NCBI RefSeq assembly: GCF_030272615.1
Contig: NC_081414.1
Location: 827,005,896 to 827,069,895, forward strand
Source: Cryptomeria japonica
Lineage: Eukaryota; Streptophyta; Pinopsida; Cupressales; Cupressaceae
Reading direction: 5' to 3'
DNA: 64,000 bases
Shown here: positions 1 through 10,740 of the stretch, piece by piece
Layout of the letters: every line of letters starts with the position of its first letter
Position numbering within the stretch: the first letter of the stretch is position 1
Position numbers and translations under genes: made by a program
The notes under the pieces: generated by a model
Databases searched by the model: none
What the model was told of the DNA's origin: nothing
The model's input: the letters and a program-made list of their open reading frames with translations, nothing else

Positions 1-960
1 TAGCCATTAATGCCAATAATATCAAGACTATCAAATGATCAAGACTATTTCAATCAACTTGTATCATTATAGTTATTATATTTAACTTTAAAATAATTTA
101 TAAAAAAGTTTATTTATAATTTTAAAACTCACTGTTATAATAAAGAATTTAAATATTTTTTGAGAAAGTTTCTTGAGATTTGAATTAATGCATAAAAACC
201 AAAACAATTGATATATATTTTTAAAAAATATATAAAATAGATCTTCAATAAATAAAATAAAATCAACTTTAAATAATTTTAATATAAAATAAAATAATTC
301 TTACGTAAATAAGTTAACTACAAAATAATTTTTAAATCCCTTTACTAATTAAATCAAAGTTGCATTGTTATGAAGTTTCAAGCAAATGTTGGCAAGACAA
401 TGCTGATCTTTGATATGTAGAAAAATGGAAAACAACACATGTCAAATTGAATTGGAATAGGTATGTCAATTTCAAAATTTTGCTTCTGGATTTCACTATG
501 TATAAACTGTGTCAAAAGATGTTAAATTATGGATTCTCAAAACTTTATATCATTATTGAGAGAATTATTTGAACCTTTTCATAAGCAAGGTTAAATACAT
601 CATAAAGATTTAATTCTTCATAACTAGACAAGTAATGATTAGAATTAAATATGTTAAAATACATTTGCTCAAAATATTTTTTTTCTTAGAGCATAATTAG
701 AGAAATTAATAACAAGTTTCTAAACTTGAATTTATAGCTAGGGTTTAATTAATAATTATATAATTTTATAAAAACAAGTTCAAGTATAAAATATTAAAAT
801 ATTAATAATTACATATCATTATCAAAGAGCAGAACCTTTTTAATCTAAAATATTGTATATATATTATTAAAAAATATATTATTTACAAAAATATATATTA
901 TATATAAATAGAATATTTATGAGTGGATTTTCCCTAGCCGTTTCTGAGGTCGGCTCATCA
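1..960. other. AT-rich intergenic sequence
   Basis: Strongly AT-rich sequence with many short A/T runs. No open frame, RNA gene or clear repeat was recognised. Its right end leads into the promoter-like region of the ORF starting at 1078. Confidence 0.6.
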
Positions 961-987
961 CTGAGTGTTTAGTGTATGTAAGCAACA

Positions 988-997
988 TATATATAAG
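988..997 (+). promoter_or_regulatory. TATA-like box upstream of the 1078 ORF
   Basis: TATATATAAG lies about 90 bases upstream of the ATG at 1078, a normal plant TATA-to-ATG distance. The ATG sits in GAGATGGG, with purine at -3 and G at +4, a good plant start context. In such AT-rich DNA a TATA match by chance is possible. Confidence 0.4.
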
Positions 998-1077
998 AGT
1001 GTGAGGTGAGTGTTTGTTTAGTGTAAGCAAGAAACGTCAACATCAACATCAACATTGTCTGTTCAACAAGTCGTGAG

Positions 1078-1728
1078 ATGGGGAAAAGAAGGCTTCCCAC
1101 AGGCAAGACGAGCCCTGCTTCTTCTTTGTTGAAGAAAAAGAAAGCTTCATTTTCCTGTAAAACTGTTGATTCTGAATTCATTACAGCTGCATTCCAAAAG
1201 TTCAACTTACAGTCAGATGAAGAAGATCCCAACAAGACCTCTCATGGATTGAAAGAGGAGGATGATCAAGAGATGATGAGTAATAAACAGTCTTTAGTGT
1301 TAGTGGAATCAAGCAACGTGGTCTGTTTAAAAATGGGAAAGAAAAGGCTGCTTAGAATTCATTTTCAAAATAGAGGAAATAATAGGCTTAGAATTCATTT
1401 TCCAAAGACGAGGAGCCTTGCTCTGTTCAAGAAAGCTTCATATTGTTGTAAAACTGTTGATTCTGAATTCATTACATCTGCATTCCAAAACCTTAACTTA
1501 TCAGGTGAAAGTTTACAATCCCCCAACACTAACAGGACCTCCTCTCATCACAGGCTTCAACTTGTCCATGGATTGAAAGAGGATGATCAGCATATTAGTG
1601 ATAACTACTCTTTATCTGCAGCTCTTCATGACAGCAAGGAATCACAACCACATGGTAATAGAATTTTCAATCTGCATATCCAGGGAATGAAGATCAAATA
1701 TTCTCCGCAGAATGATTCTTTTCCCTGA
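1078..1728 (+). CDS. Unknown 216-residue protein made of two diverged copies of one unit
   Basis: I do not recognise the family. Seen directly: an uninterrupted frame with a good start context and an upstream TATA-like box. The protein is a head-to-tail duplication. Unit 1 (residues 1-73) begins MGKRRL and holds CKTVDSEFITAAFQ and then HGLKEEDDQ. Unit 2 (residues 86-178) begins MGKKRL and holds CKTVDSEFITSAFQ and then HGLKEDDQ. A smaller internal repeat, RLRIHF-like, occurs twice near residues 91-108. Both units have a basic start, a hydrophobic/aromatic core and an acidic tail. There is no signal peptide or membrane segment. The basic ends would suit a nuclear protein, but that is inference. 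The frame could be a single-exon gene or the coding part of one exon. The best-kept block in both copies is the CKTVDSEFIT core, which suggests selection before or after duplication. Confidence 0.55.
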   Translation: MGKRRLPTGKTSPASSLLKKKKASFSCKTVDSEFITAAFQKFNLQSDEEDPNKTSHGLKEEDDQEMMSNKQSLVLVESSNVVCLKMGKKRLLRIHFQNRGNNRLRIHFPKTRSLALFKKASYCCKTVDSEFITSAFQNLNLSGESLQSPNTNRTSSHHRLQLVHGLKEDDQHISDNYSLSAALHDSKESQPHGNRIFNLHIQGMKIKYSPQNDSFP

Positions 1729-3323
1729 AGTCCCTCTGTGAGTACAGATCAGGAGTTCCATATTAAATTGGAAATTAACAAATGGCAACAACAAAGGTGT
1801 AGCAAGATTGTTGATGTATGAGCCTCACCGTCATGTATATACTTCATTCCAAGTTCTGGACTGTCATCACCGTTCAGTTGTTGCCAAGTGCAGTTTAACA
1901 TTCAGTTGAGATTTATTTTGCATTAGTTTATTTTTATAAACTGCTAGTTCAGAGAGTTGTCCAAATAATGCATGATAGTTGCATGGACCAAAGAAAAGTC
2001 CAGTTTCTGTCTATTTTTAGGGGCTAGTATCTCTATATAGAGATCCCTATTTTGGAGTCCGTTAAATCTGATTTTGTATTGAGTCCAAAGATCAACAGTT
2101 AAACATTGATTTTCTTATGTCTCACTGTCATTCATTTTTTCCTTTCGGACATTCAAATCTTGCTGGAACATTTTTGTAGGTCAACTGGGAAAAAACATTT
2201 GTGGCATTAATTTAGGACATAACTGCTTCTTCTTCTCTGTGAAGAACGGTCTATTTTTAATTAGAATATCAATATGTATTGAGGGTTATTTTGGGAGTTT
2301 TGGATGATTGAATCAACTATATCAAATGTTGTAGTTTGTAAATTGGATTTGATGGGAAATAAACTATGTTATTACTTTCTAATTGTTTGATCTGTATGGC
2401 ACATTTGCATCCATTTTTTTTCATCTATGAATTTATCACTCTATGTTTCCATGAACAAGAAATGTCAACAAGAAAATTTTGCAATATGAGGGTTCCTACA
2501 TCGCTGAATTTCATTTTATATAGGCAAATCATAAACATTTGCCAGCAATATTATGCATTGCATGTTATGTCATCATGATGATGTACCATTGAAAAATCTT
2601 ATCCAATGTTAAATTTTGAGTAAGCAAATGCCTGATTTATACCTCTTGTGAGGGAAGGTTCATTCGGAAAGGATGAATGCATATTCACTTAATCTTACTG
2701 CTATTTTTATGAACCAATAATTTTAAAGAAAAATAGATTTAACTTTTTGTTTGTATTTTTATTTAAATCTAATAATAGAAAATTTAAAAATGGATATTAA
2801 AAAGGAAATGAAACTTTACAGATTATCTCGAAGTTACGTATAAGGGCAAGTAGCTCCAGTTTACCTAGATTTATAAGCTCAGTTCTACTAACAATGTGAG
2901 TCAAGTAGCTCTGTGCAATGTGAGTAAAGTAGCTTGTGGAAAATGACAGGTGTTGTTGACATAGACTTAAAGAGATGTCACCGTTTTTTCATTTTTACAA
3001 CTATATTTTATAACATTTTGGTCAGAAAATTTACCTATAGCATCTAAAAAGTTGTCCTCTTGATTAGGTATTTCAGTTTAAAATACACTATCTCTTTAAT
3101 GTTTAGACTACCTTAGTTGAATTCCTTTATCTGGGGTAATTGGAAGTTCACTATAGCAAATGAATTCTTGTAAAGGAAATTAATGTCCACTAGTGATAGC
3201 ATGGTCAATGGAACTGACAAGCTGTACCAAAGTAAAGTTAAAATAAAACCTAGACAAGAGCTGTAAAAAAGTAATCCTAATATTTAACTGCAGCTAAGAT
3301 GTACTATGTTTGAGTGATGATGG
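1729..3323. other. Noncoding sequence downstream of the two-unit ORF
   Basis: The first few hundred bases probably include the 3' untranslated region of the upstream ORF. The rest is AT-rich with only short chance frames. I looked on the minus strand for further GH31 exons that would continue the exon at 3324-3548 and saw none. Confidence 0.5.
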
Positions 3324-3548
3324 TTACCTGACCAGCAATTGGAGGTTTTGGATATCCGGGCCATAAAGAGAATTATTGGCCATTAGCTGCAATCGGGCTT
3401 TCGAGGATCTCCCATCTGCTGCTTTCGTGACTGAATGCAATGTGTAACCTCTTCCAGGAGCATTGCAGGCCAGAGGATAAGATAAAACTAATAAGAATGC
3501 CAGAGATAACATTACAATTGTATTTTGTAGAGCCATAGAAGTAGGCAT
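3324..3548 (-). CDS. First exon of a GH31 alpha-glucosidase/alpha-xylosidase-type gene (partial)
   Basis: Plant GH31 enzymes are secreted wall or storage glucosidases/xylosidases. The frame starts with a clear signal peptide (about residues 1-29, hydrophobic core MLSLAFLLVLSYPLAC). It is followed by the family's N-terminal beta-sandwich start: GRGYTLHSVTKAADGRSS, then LQLMANNSLYGPDIQNLQLLV. The pattern G-Y-x-L-x-S-V ... L-x-L ... YGPDIQNL-x-L is typical of plant alpha-glucosidases. The exon ends at a good donor, GTCAG|GTAACC, just before the in-frame stop, where the family has an early intron. No other GH31 exon (catalytic domain, WxDMNE motif) is visible downstream on this strand to base 1. 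The gene must therefore have an intron longer than 3.3 kb running off the window, or this is an orphan exon left by duplication. Confidence 0.6.
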   Translation of the reverse strand: MPTSMALQNTIVMLSLAFLLVLSYPLACNAPGRGYTLHSVTKAADGRSSKARLQLMANNSLYGPDIQNLQLLVR

Positions 3549-4186
3549 CTTGGATGGAAAATGAAACCTTAAGCTGTAGTGAATAGATGGAATGAATTAC
3601 TCCATATATGAACTATCTACCACAACTTAAACTGACGGATGGTGTAAAGGTATACAAAAGAAAAAATTCAGTCTTGGGTGGATTAGGGTGATTACTTAGA
3701 AGTTATTGAATTTTGCTTCTGATAAGCACGACCTGTGTTCAATATGTCATTCCCAAACATACTTTAATTTGGAAATCCGTGTGGACAGATACTCTCAAAT
3801 GTGATATAAACTACTATCGGGTTACACATTGCACCTTATCCAGGTGCAAGCTCTAGTTAAAATATAGTTGTCTTAGCAAAATGTAAAAAAGAAGAAGATA
3901 AAACTAATTAACTTGTTCTTTGATGGCTTGAAATGGTAGAAAGACTTAGTCTTTGTTTCAGCTTCTCCTTCTTTCTCACTCTTTTCAATATTATCAACCT
4001 AGGAAGCCCTCCTGATTTGCACTATTGAAGTAAAATACAGAGAATGTTTAAATCTTATTTTCGTAAAATAAAATGTAATTGAAGATCTTCCCATCTTTAC
4101 AACAATTTCTCTGAGAAGTCTTTTTCTAATTGCCTACTACTTCATTGATAGAAACCATTTAACATACTTTTTTATATAAGACCTCT
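3549..4186. other. Upstream region of the GH31 exon, no gene seen
   Basis: This would hold the promoter of the minus-strand GH31 exon. A short TATATG run near 3603-3609 is the only TATA-like candidate. Nothing else was recognised. Confidence 0.35.
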
Positions 4187-4444
4187 TCAAAATCTACCAT
4201 AAGGATATTGTTTATCGAAGACCCCTTTGAAATTTGATATAAGGATATTTTTTTTGAAAATAAAATATCTTTCAAGATCTTTTGGATCAAATAAAAAGTT
4301 AACAAAACTTGCCTCAAATTGGTAGTTGGAGTGCTTTTTGGCTAAATCGTCTATGATAGCTTGACAAATAAATTTATTTGCATCTTTTTTATGCTTGTGG
4401 AACCAATGGATTTGTATCTTGATCCATAGAGAGAGAATAAACAA
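4187..4444 (-). pseudogene. Possible decayed coding remnant of unknown family
   Basis: An 85-codon minus-strand frame reads with normal-looking composition (HWFHKHKKDANKFICQ, then LAKKHSNYQFEASFVNF). Sequence just upstream on the same strand (about 4445-4600) also reads sensibly in another frame (LQWAMLACENVNEGLDYLQN). This looks like an old coding piece with a frameshift, possibly from a transposon or a dead gene. No family is recognised, and chance cannot be excluded in AT-rich DNA. Confidence 0.2.
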
Positions 4445-7400
4445 TTGAAATTTTGTAGATAGTCTAAACCTTCATTCACATTCTCACATGCTAGCATTGC
4501 CCATTGTAACTTTTGTATAATATATACTCTTGCAATTTGTGTTTCAAATTTCTTTGAATAGGATCCATAAAAGCCTACAAATATAGCAATATATTGATCT
4601 GCTTAAATGTATGAATGGACATGTAAGAAGAGTAGATTGAGGTTCTATATAAAAAAAATCTTTTAAATAGGAGGAAATAAATTAATAATAAGAGAATGAT
4701 TTAAAACTTTTAATAAATAAGATAAAATACTTCATAATATATTTAAATAATGCTATGTTCTATTGTACAATCTTACATAAGTTACATTTTTTTTTCATTT
4801 ATTACCTTATGATTAAAAAAGATAACTAGTTCACACTATATTATAATGATTAAAAAGTAATTCAAAAGAAAAATGTTACCAAGAACTTAACTATAATTTA
4901 AAAGACCAAAAGAACCAAACTAATTTATATTTTTTTGGTATTCTTGTTTCTTAATAGTGATGCATGAGTTTATCCTACACTATGTATAAGGTATATTATC
5001 ATTGCAGCTATAGAGAAAATGAAAATGAAAATAAACACTCAAAACACAAAGTCTCAAAGTCTGCAATCTTATTGTTCAAGAAAATAGTAAATTCACTACA
5101 CATTTTGACAATTCCATTTTATTGAAAGAGTTCAAGAAGATTGGTAATAGATGTTATTCTTAAGAGCGTGATCAAAGAAAAAAAATTATGGAGAGTTCAC
5201 AATGGTCAAAGTGTAGGGTGTAATAATAGTTGTTTAGAGAAAAGGAATTGTATTCCTTCTACAGATAGGTCACAAAATGTATATAGAATTTTTTTTTTAA
5301 AAATGCACAGTACAAGAAATAATTGCTACGTAAGTTGAAAAAAACTTGAAATAGAAAACACAAGAAAGTAAATTGGTAGTATTAACGCCATTTTTCTCAG
5401 CTACGATGCCCCTCGGTTGAGTACTCGCCATGGAAATTAATGCAAAACTGCCTATTGAAAATCATACTATTATCTCAAAAATGCCAATCTATGTTGGAAA
5501 AGAGGGGGGACATGGAACCAGTAGGGGCATACCTCTTTTGCAATATAGGTTCATGAATGTGCACACAAGTTGGTAAAATGTGCACGGTGTGTATAGCTTG
5601 GGCAGCCAACAATCTGATTTTCAGGGAAAGCCATTTCAACAAGTGCGTTGGGGAGAGCTGAGAAGCGGGACTACGAAATTTGTTTGAAAGTGGCTAAAGC
5701 CTTTTGGAAAAGAGGCATGCTTCACTCCAAACTGGGAGAGCACATTCTGAGAAGAGAGGGAGTGCGTATCGATTTGAGGAGGTGTTTGGTATGAAGCTGC
5801 TGTGTTTACGAAAGTGGAGGAAACCGTAAATTGCCATGTAAGTCCAGAATCCCTTTAGAAAAATAATTAAATAAAAATAACTGATTAATTCTACTGTGTT
5901 TCCGCAATCATTTTTACCCTGCAAACATTGTAACTACGTATGTTCATAAGTGGTATTGCGTATGTTCATAAGTGGTATTGGTGAAGGAAGGACCTGTGAT
6001 TCTCTAATTATGAAATTTGTTCTTCTTTCTTGTCTTTTGGTACTAAGTAATAGAGCGATTAGGAATGTTCCTTTGCTAGTGAAATTGATATTTATTTTTT
6101 AGGGCTTTTGTTTGCTATGACCTGATTTTCTTTTATATTATATTTTCTTACCACTTATTGTCTAAGTTTTTTTCATTTTAAGAGTATCTCAGCTGAGTAC
6201 AGAGATTACTTGTATAGAGCCTTATTTAATCACCAGGTCGAGAAATTACATTGAAAGATTTTCTTCCAATAAGATAGAGTACGGCCTGTGCACGTGAGGG
6301 AAAATTCATAGCTCCAGATTTAGTTAACCAGATGAGAATATAATTGTTGTCGATATTAAATTTTCATTCTTGTTTCAACCTTTTCACAGTAGGAATTAAA
6401 ATGGAGCCTAATTAGAATCTCGTGTCTTTAGAACAAAAGACATATTTATGTTGAGTTTTGAACATGGAATACACCTACTGAAGTCGTGTTTATCAGTTGT
6501 TGAAGGTGCCCCTCTTCCCCTATAATGCACAATCTTTGTATTAATATTTTGATATTTTGGTTAGCGTTTCTGCTGAAAATATTTTGATATTTTCATCTTA
6601 AGATATTAGCTAGTCTTCCATTTTGTTGGCTTTTCGCCCACCTTCTGATTCTCTTTTTCTCACAAGCTTACTTGAAGAATTTTTAGAATATCTAGCAATC
6701 AATCTTACTGGAAGACCGGAGCTTTTCAGTGTGTAAGAGCTTTTTTTAGCTCACAAGTTATTTCTAGCATATGAATTGTAAGCAACCTGCAAAGTCCATC
6801 CAAGGATGGCAATAAAATAGATATTGATAAAGAAAAGAGCACTGCTAATAGCATATGAATGTCTGTATGCCTCAAATCTGTTGAATATTGTAGCCCAACT
6901 GTTAGGCCCTTTTACTTCCATTCCCCCCCCCCTTTATATTTAATCCTTTGGAGACTTGAAATTGGAGTGGATAGTGTAACTATTATTTGTAATATTGATG
7001 CATATAAGTTGTACATGTAACTAGAGCATAAAAGTAATATATAAGATTTATCCAGCTCTTTCCTTTCCTGGATGTAGTCAAATTGGTGAAGCACAGAAAT
7101 CTGGTATTGTGTAACAATTATTTTATCTTGTATCTGGGTTAATTCTGTAGTTATTTTTCTACACTTTATTTATTAACACCTTCTATGTGTGGTTAAATAT
7201 ATAATTGTAATTAATTCTTAGTTGATCTATGTTTAGATTAAATGATATTTATGATTTGCTATAACTCTTTGAAATATAAATAAAATCTATAAATCTATCA
7301 ATGTCATGAAAAAGAAGTTAGGGTTCGATAACAATTTTACTTTGTATTTCTTTTTTTAAAGTAACCTAAAGAAAGACTTATTAACATTGAAAGAGGAAAA

Positions 7401-7822
7401 CAAACGAATTTTGAAATTCAATTAACACACTAAGATTCACAATTAAATAGTTATAAGATATTTAAAATTAGATATTCTTATAATACAATTAATATATAAA
7501 GAGATGTAGTTAGAAATGAGGTTAATAATAACAATCATAAAATAACATAAACAATAGAATTACCATCAATAACATTATTGGATATAAGAGATTAATGTAT
7601 AGATACATTACATATGGTGATAACATTAAATCTATAAATGATATTTGGTGTAAGAATTGTAGATTTGGTTTGTCCTACATATTAAGTTGACAATTAAAAA
7701 TAATATTGATACTATAGTCATTAATTGAGTTATTATTAATAAATTGTGAAGTAGTAATCATACTAAGGAAAACCTTACATTTGATTATATATAAGGTTTT
7801 TATTTCTATTATTGATATTAGA
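4445..7822. other. Intergenic sequence with no recognised gene
   Basis: AT-rich sequence with short chance frames only. It contains a perfect two-copy 22-bp tandem repeat at 5937-5980 and a run of ten Cs near 6924-6933. No RNA gene or transposon ends were recognised. Confidence 0.5.
5937..5980. repeat. Perfect 22-bp tandem duplication
   Basis: The unit beginning CGTATGTTCATAAG occurs twice without a mismatch, so it is a recent local duplication in otherwise unremarkable sequence. Confidence 0.8.
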
Positions 7823-7985
7823 CTAGCTTATATATATTTAATAATATATATAGAATAAGCCAAGAGATATCCTTCTAGAGGCACCTATTTTTTTATTAAT
7901 TTATCAACATTAAATGGCAATAGGCGCCTCGAGAAGAATATCTCTCAGCTTATTCTATATATATTATTAAATATATATAAGCTAG
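7823..7985. repeat. Long hairpin (67-bp inverted repeat with 29-base loop)
   Basis: The left arm 7823-7889 and right arm 7919-7985 are inverted copies with about five mismatches, mostly transitions. The outer part of each arm is A/T-rich (CTAGCTTATATATATTTAAT) and the inner part is mixed sequence. The size and shape fit a foldback MITE or a small-RNA precursor hairpin. No convincing target-site duplication was found. It lies just before the telomere-like array. Confidence 0.8.
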
Positions 7986-8406
7986 TAGCAGTCGCACCAT
8001 GAATTGAAAGACATGACATAAATTAATTTCAAATTATATATTGTTGTATAGTTGTATATTTTGTATTGGTACAGTGTTAGATTTAGGATTCCATTTGGTT
8101 CAATTCTAGATTTATAATTATAGTTAGGATTGGAATCAAAATAGTAGGCCTAATTCAATAAGGATTAGGGTTCATTATGGTTTACTATTAGGGTTAGGAT
8201 TTGATTTAGTTTAAAATAGTAGGCCTAATTCAATAAGGAACGGGGTTCATTTTGTCTTGCTATTAGGGTTAGGGTTATGGTTGTAGTTAGGGTTTACATC
8301 ATTGTTGAGGTTAGGTTAATGGTCAGGGTTTGGATTTACATCATGTTTAGTGTTACGATTAGCGTTAAGATTATGATTAGGCTAGGATTTAGGTTATGGT
8401 TTATAT

Positions 8407-9560
8407 CATAGGGCTATGATTAGGGTTAGGATTATAGTTAGGGTTTACATCATTGTTAGGGTTAGGTTAATGATTAGGGTTTGGTTAATGATTAGGGTTT
8501 GGATTTACTTCATGATTAGGATTAGGGATAGGGTTAAGATTGTGGTTAGGCTTTGGATTTATCATTATGGTGAGGATTATGTCTAGGGTTAAGGTTAGAG
8601 TTAGGATTATAGTTAGGGTTTACATCGTTGGTATGGTTAGGTTAATGGTTAGGGTTAAGGTTCTAGTTAGGCTTAATTTTTAGGTATATGGTTAAGATTA
8701 TCTCTATGATTAGAGTTTATATCATAAGGTTAGGGTTGTGATTGCGGTTAGGGTTAGGGTTAAGGATTAGGTTTAGGATTATAGTTTGGGTTTACATCAT
8801 TTTTAGGGTTAGGTTAATGGTTAGGGCTTGGATTTACATCATGTTTAGTGTTACAATTAATGTTAAAATTGTGGTTAGGCTTAGGATTTAGGGTTATGGT
8901 TAAGATTATATGTAGGGTTAGGACCTTTATATCATAGGGCTAGGGTGGTTATGGTTATCGGTGAGGGTTAGGATGATGTGTAGGGTTATGGTTTATATCA
9001 TAGGGCTATGATTAGGGTTAAGATTATAGTTAGGGTTTACATCATTGTTAGGGTTAGGTTAATGATTAGGGTTTGGATTTACTTCATGATTAGGATTAGC
9101 GATAGGGTTAAGATTGTGGTTAGGCTTTGGATTTATCATTATGGTGAGGATTATGTCTAGGGTTAGGGTTAGAGTTAGGATTATAGGTAGGGTTTACATC
9201 ATTGTTATGGTTAGGTTAATGGTTAGGGTTAAAGTTCTAGTTAGGCTTAATTTTTAGGTATATGGTTAGGATTATCTATATGATTAGAGTTTATATCATA
9301 AGGTTAGGGTTATGATTGCGGTTAGGATTAGGGTTAAGGATTAGGTTTAGGATTGTAGTTAGGGTCTACATCATTTTTAGGGTTAGGTTAATGGTTAGGG
9401 TTTGGATTTACATCAAGTTTAGTGTTATAATTAATGTTAAAATTGTGGTTAGGCTTAGGATTTAGGGTTATGGTTAAGATTACATGTAGGGTTAAGACCT
9501 TTATATCATAGGGCTAGGGTGGTTATGGTCATGGGTTAGGGTTAGGATTATAGGTAGGGT
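8407..9560 (+). repeat. 574-bp higher-order repeat, two copies, within the telomere-like array
   Basis: Landmarks recur at a constant spacing of 574 bases: ATCATAAGGTTAGGGTT at 8721 and 9295, and ATCATAGGGCTAGGGTGG at 8931 and 9505. The order of the intermediate blocks is the same. The copies differ by scattered substitutions, so a segment of the array was duplicated as a block. The ends are approximate. Confidence 0.7.
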
Positions 9561-10526
9561 TTACATCATTGTTAGGGTGAGTTTAATGGTTAGGGTTTGG
9601 ATTTACATCATGATTAGGGTTAGGGCTAAGATTGTGGTTAGGATTAGGATTTACATTTATGGTTAGTTTTATGTTTAGGGTTATAGTTTATACATCACTG
9701 TGTTAGGGTGAGGGTTAGCACAATGGTTAGGGTTATGGTTAAGTTTAAGATTGTGGTTAGGCTTAACATTTATAATTATGGTTAGGGTTATGTCTAGGGT
9801 TAGGATTTATAACATAGGAATAGGGTTAGGGTTAGGATTATAGATAGATTTTACATCATTGTTAGGGTTAGGTTAATGGTTAGAGTTAGGGTTAGGGTTA
9901 GGGTTAAGACTGTGTTTAGGCTTAGGATTTATGGTTATGGTTAGGATTATGTGTAGGGTTAGGATGTATATCATAGGGTTATACTCATGGTTAAGGGTCA
10001 GGGTTAGGGTTATAGTTATGGTTTGTATGACTTTTTGGGTTAGGTTAATGGTTAGGGTTATGGTTGTAGTAAGGGTTTATATCATTGTTAGAGTTAGGTT
10101 AATGGTTAGGCTTAGGATTTAGTATTATTGTTATGATTATTTCTAGGTTTAGGGTTTATATCATGGGATTAAGATTAGGGTTATGATTAGGATTTATGAT
10201 TATGGTTAGTTTTACATTTAGGGTTAGGGTTTATATCACAACATTAGGGTTAGGATTAGCATCAAGGTTAGGGTTATAGTTAAGTTTATGATTGTGGTTC
10301 AAAGGATTAATATTTAAAATTATGGCTAGGGTTATGTCTATGGTTAGGGTTTATATCATAGGGTTAAGGGTTAGGGTTAGGATTATAGATAGATATTACA
10401 TCAATCTTAGGTTTACGTTAATGGTTAGGGTTAGGGTCAGGGTCAAGATTATGTTTAAGCATATGATTTATGGTTATGCTTAGGATTATGTGTAGGAATA
10501 GGGTTTATATAATAGGGTTAGACTTA

Positions 10527-10548
10527 GGGTTAAGGGTTAGGGTTAGGG
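10527..10548 (+). other. Four-run G-quadruplex-capable site
   Basis: Four GGG runs are separated by loops of 4, 3 and 3 bases in telomere-like sequence. It is one of few places in the array where four clean GGG runs are adjacent. Folding is a prediction from the sequence pattern only. Confidence 0.4.
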
Positions 10549-10740
10549 TTATAGTTGTCTTTTGCATCACTTTTAGGGTTGGGTTAATGGTTAGGGTTTG
10601 CATTTACATCTTGGTTAGGGTTAAGGGTAGGGTTAGGTTTAAGATTGAGGTTATGCTTATGATTTAGGGTTCTGTTTAGGATTATGTCCAAGGTTAGCTT
10701 TTATATCATAGGGTTACGGTTAGGATTAGGATAATGTTTA

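Noticed and set aside
969-1235. 88-codon minus-strand frame overlapping the two-unit ORF
   Set aside because: Antisense shadow of the better supported plus-strand frame, with no domain and no promoter-like context.
6924-6933. Poly-C run as a regulatory signal
   Set aside because: A ten-base homopolymer without conserved context; most simply slippage.
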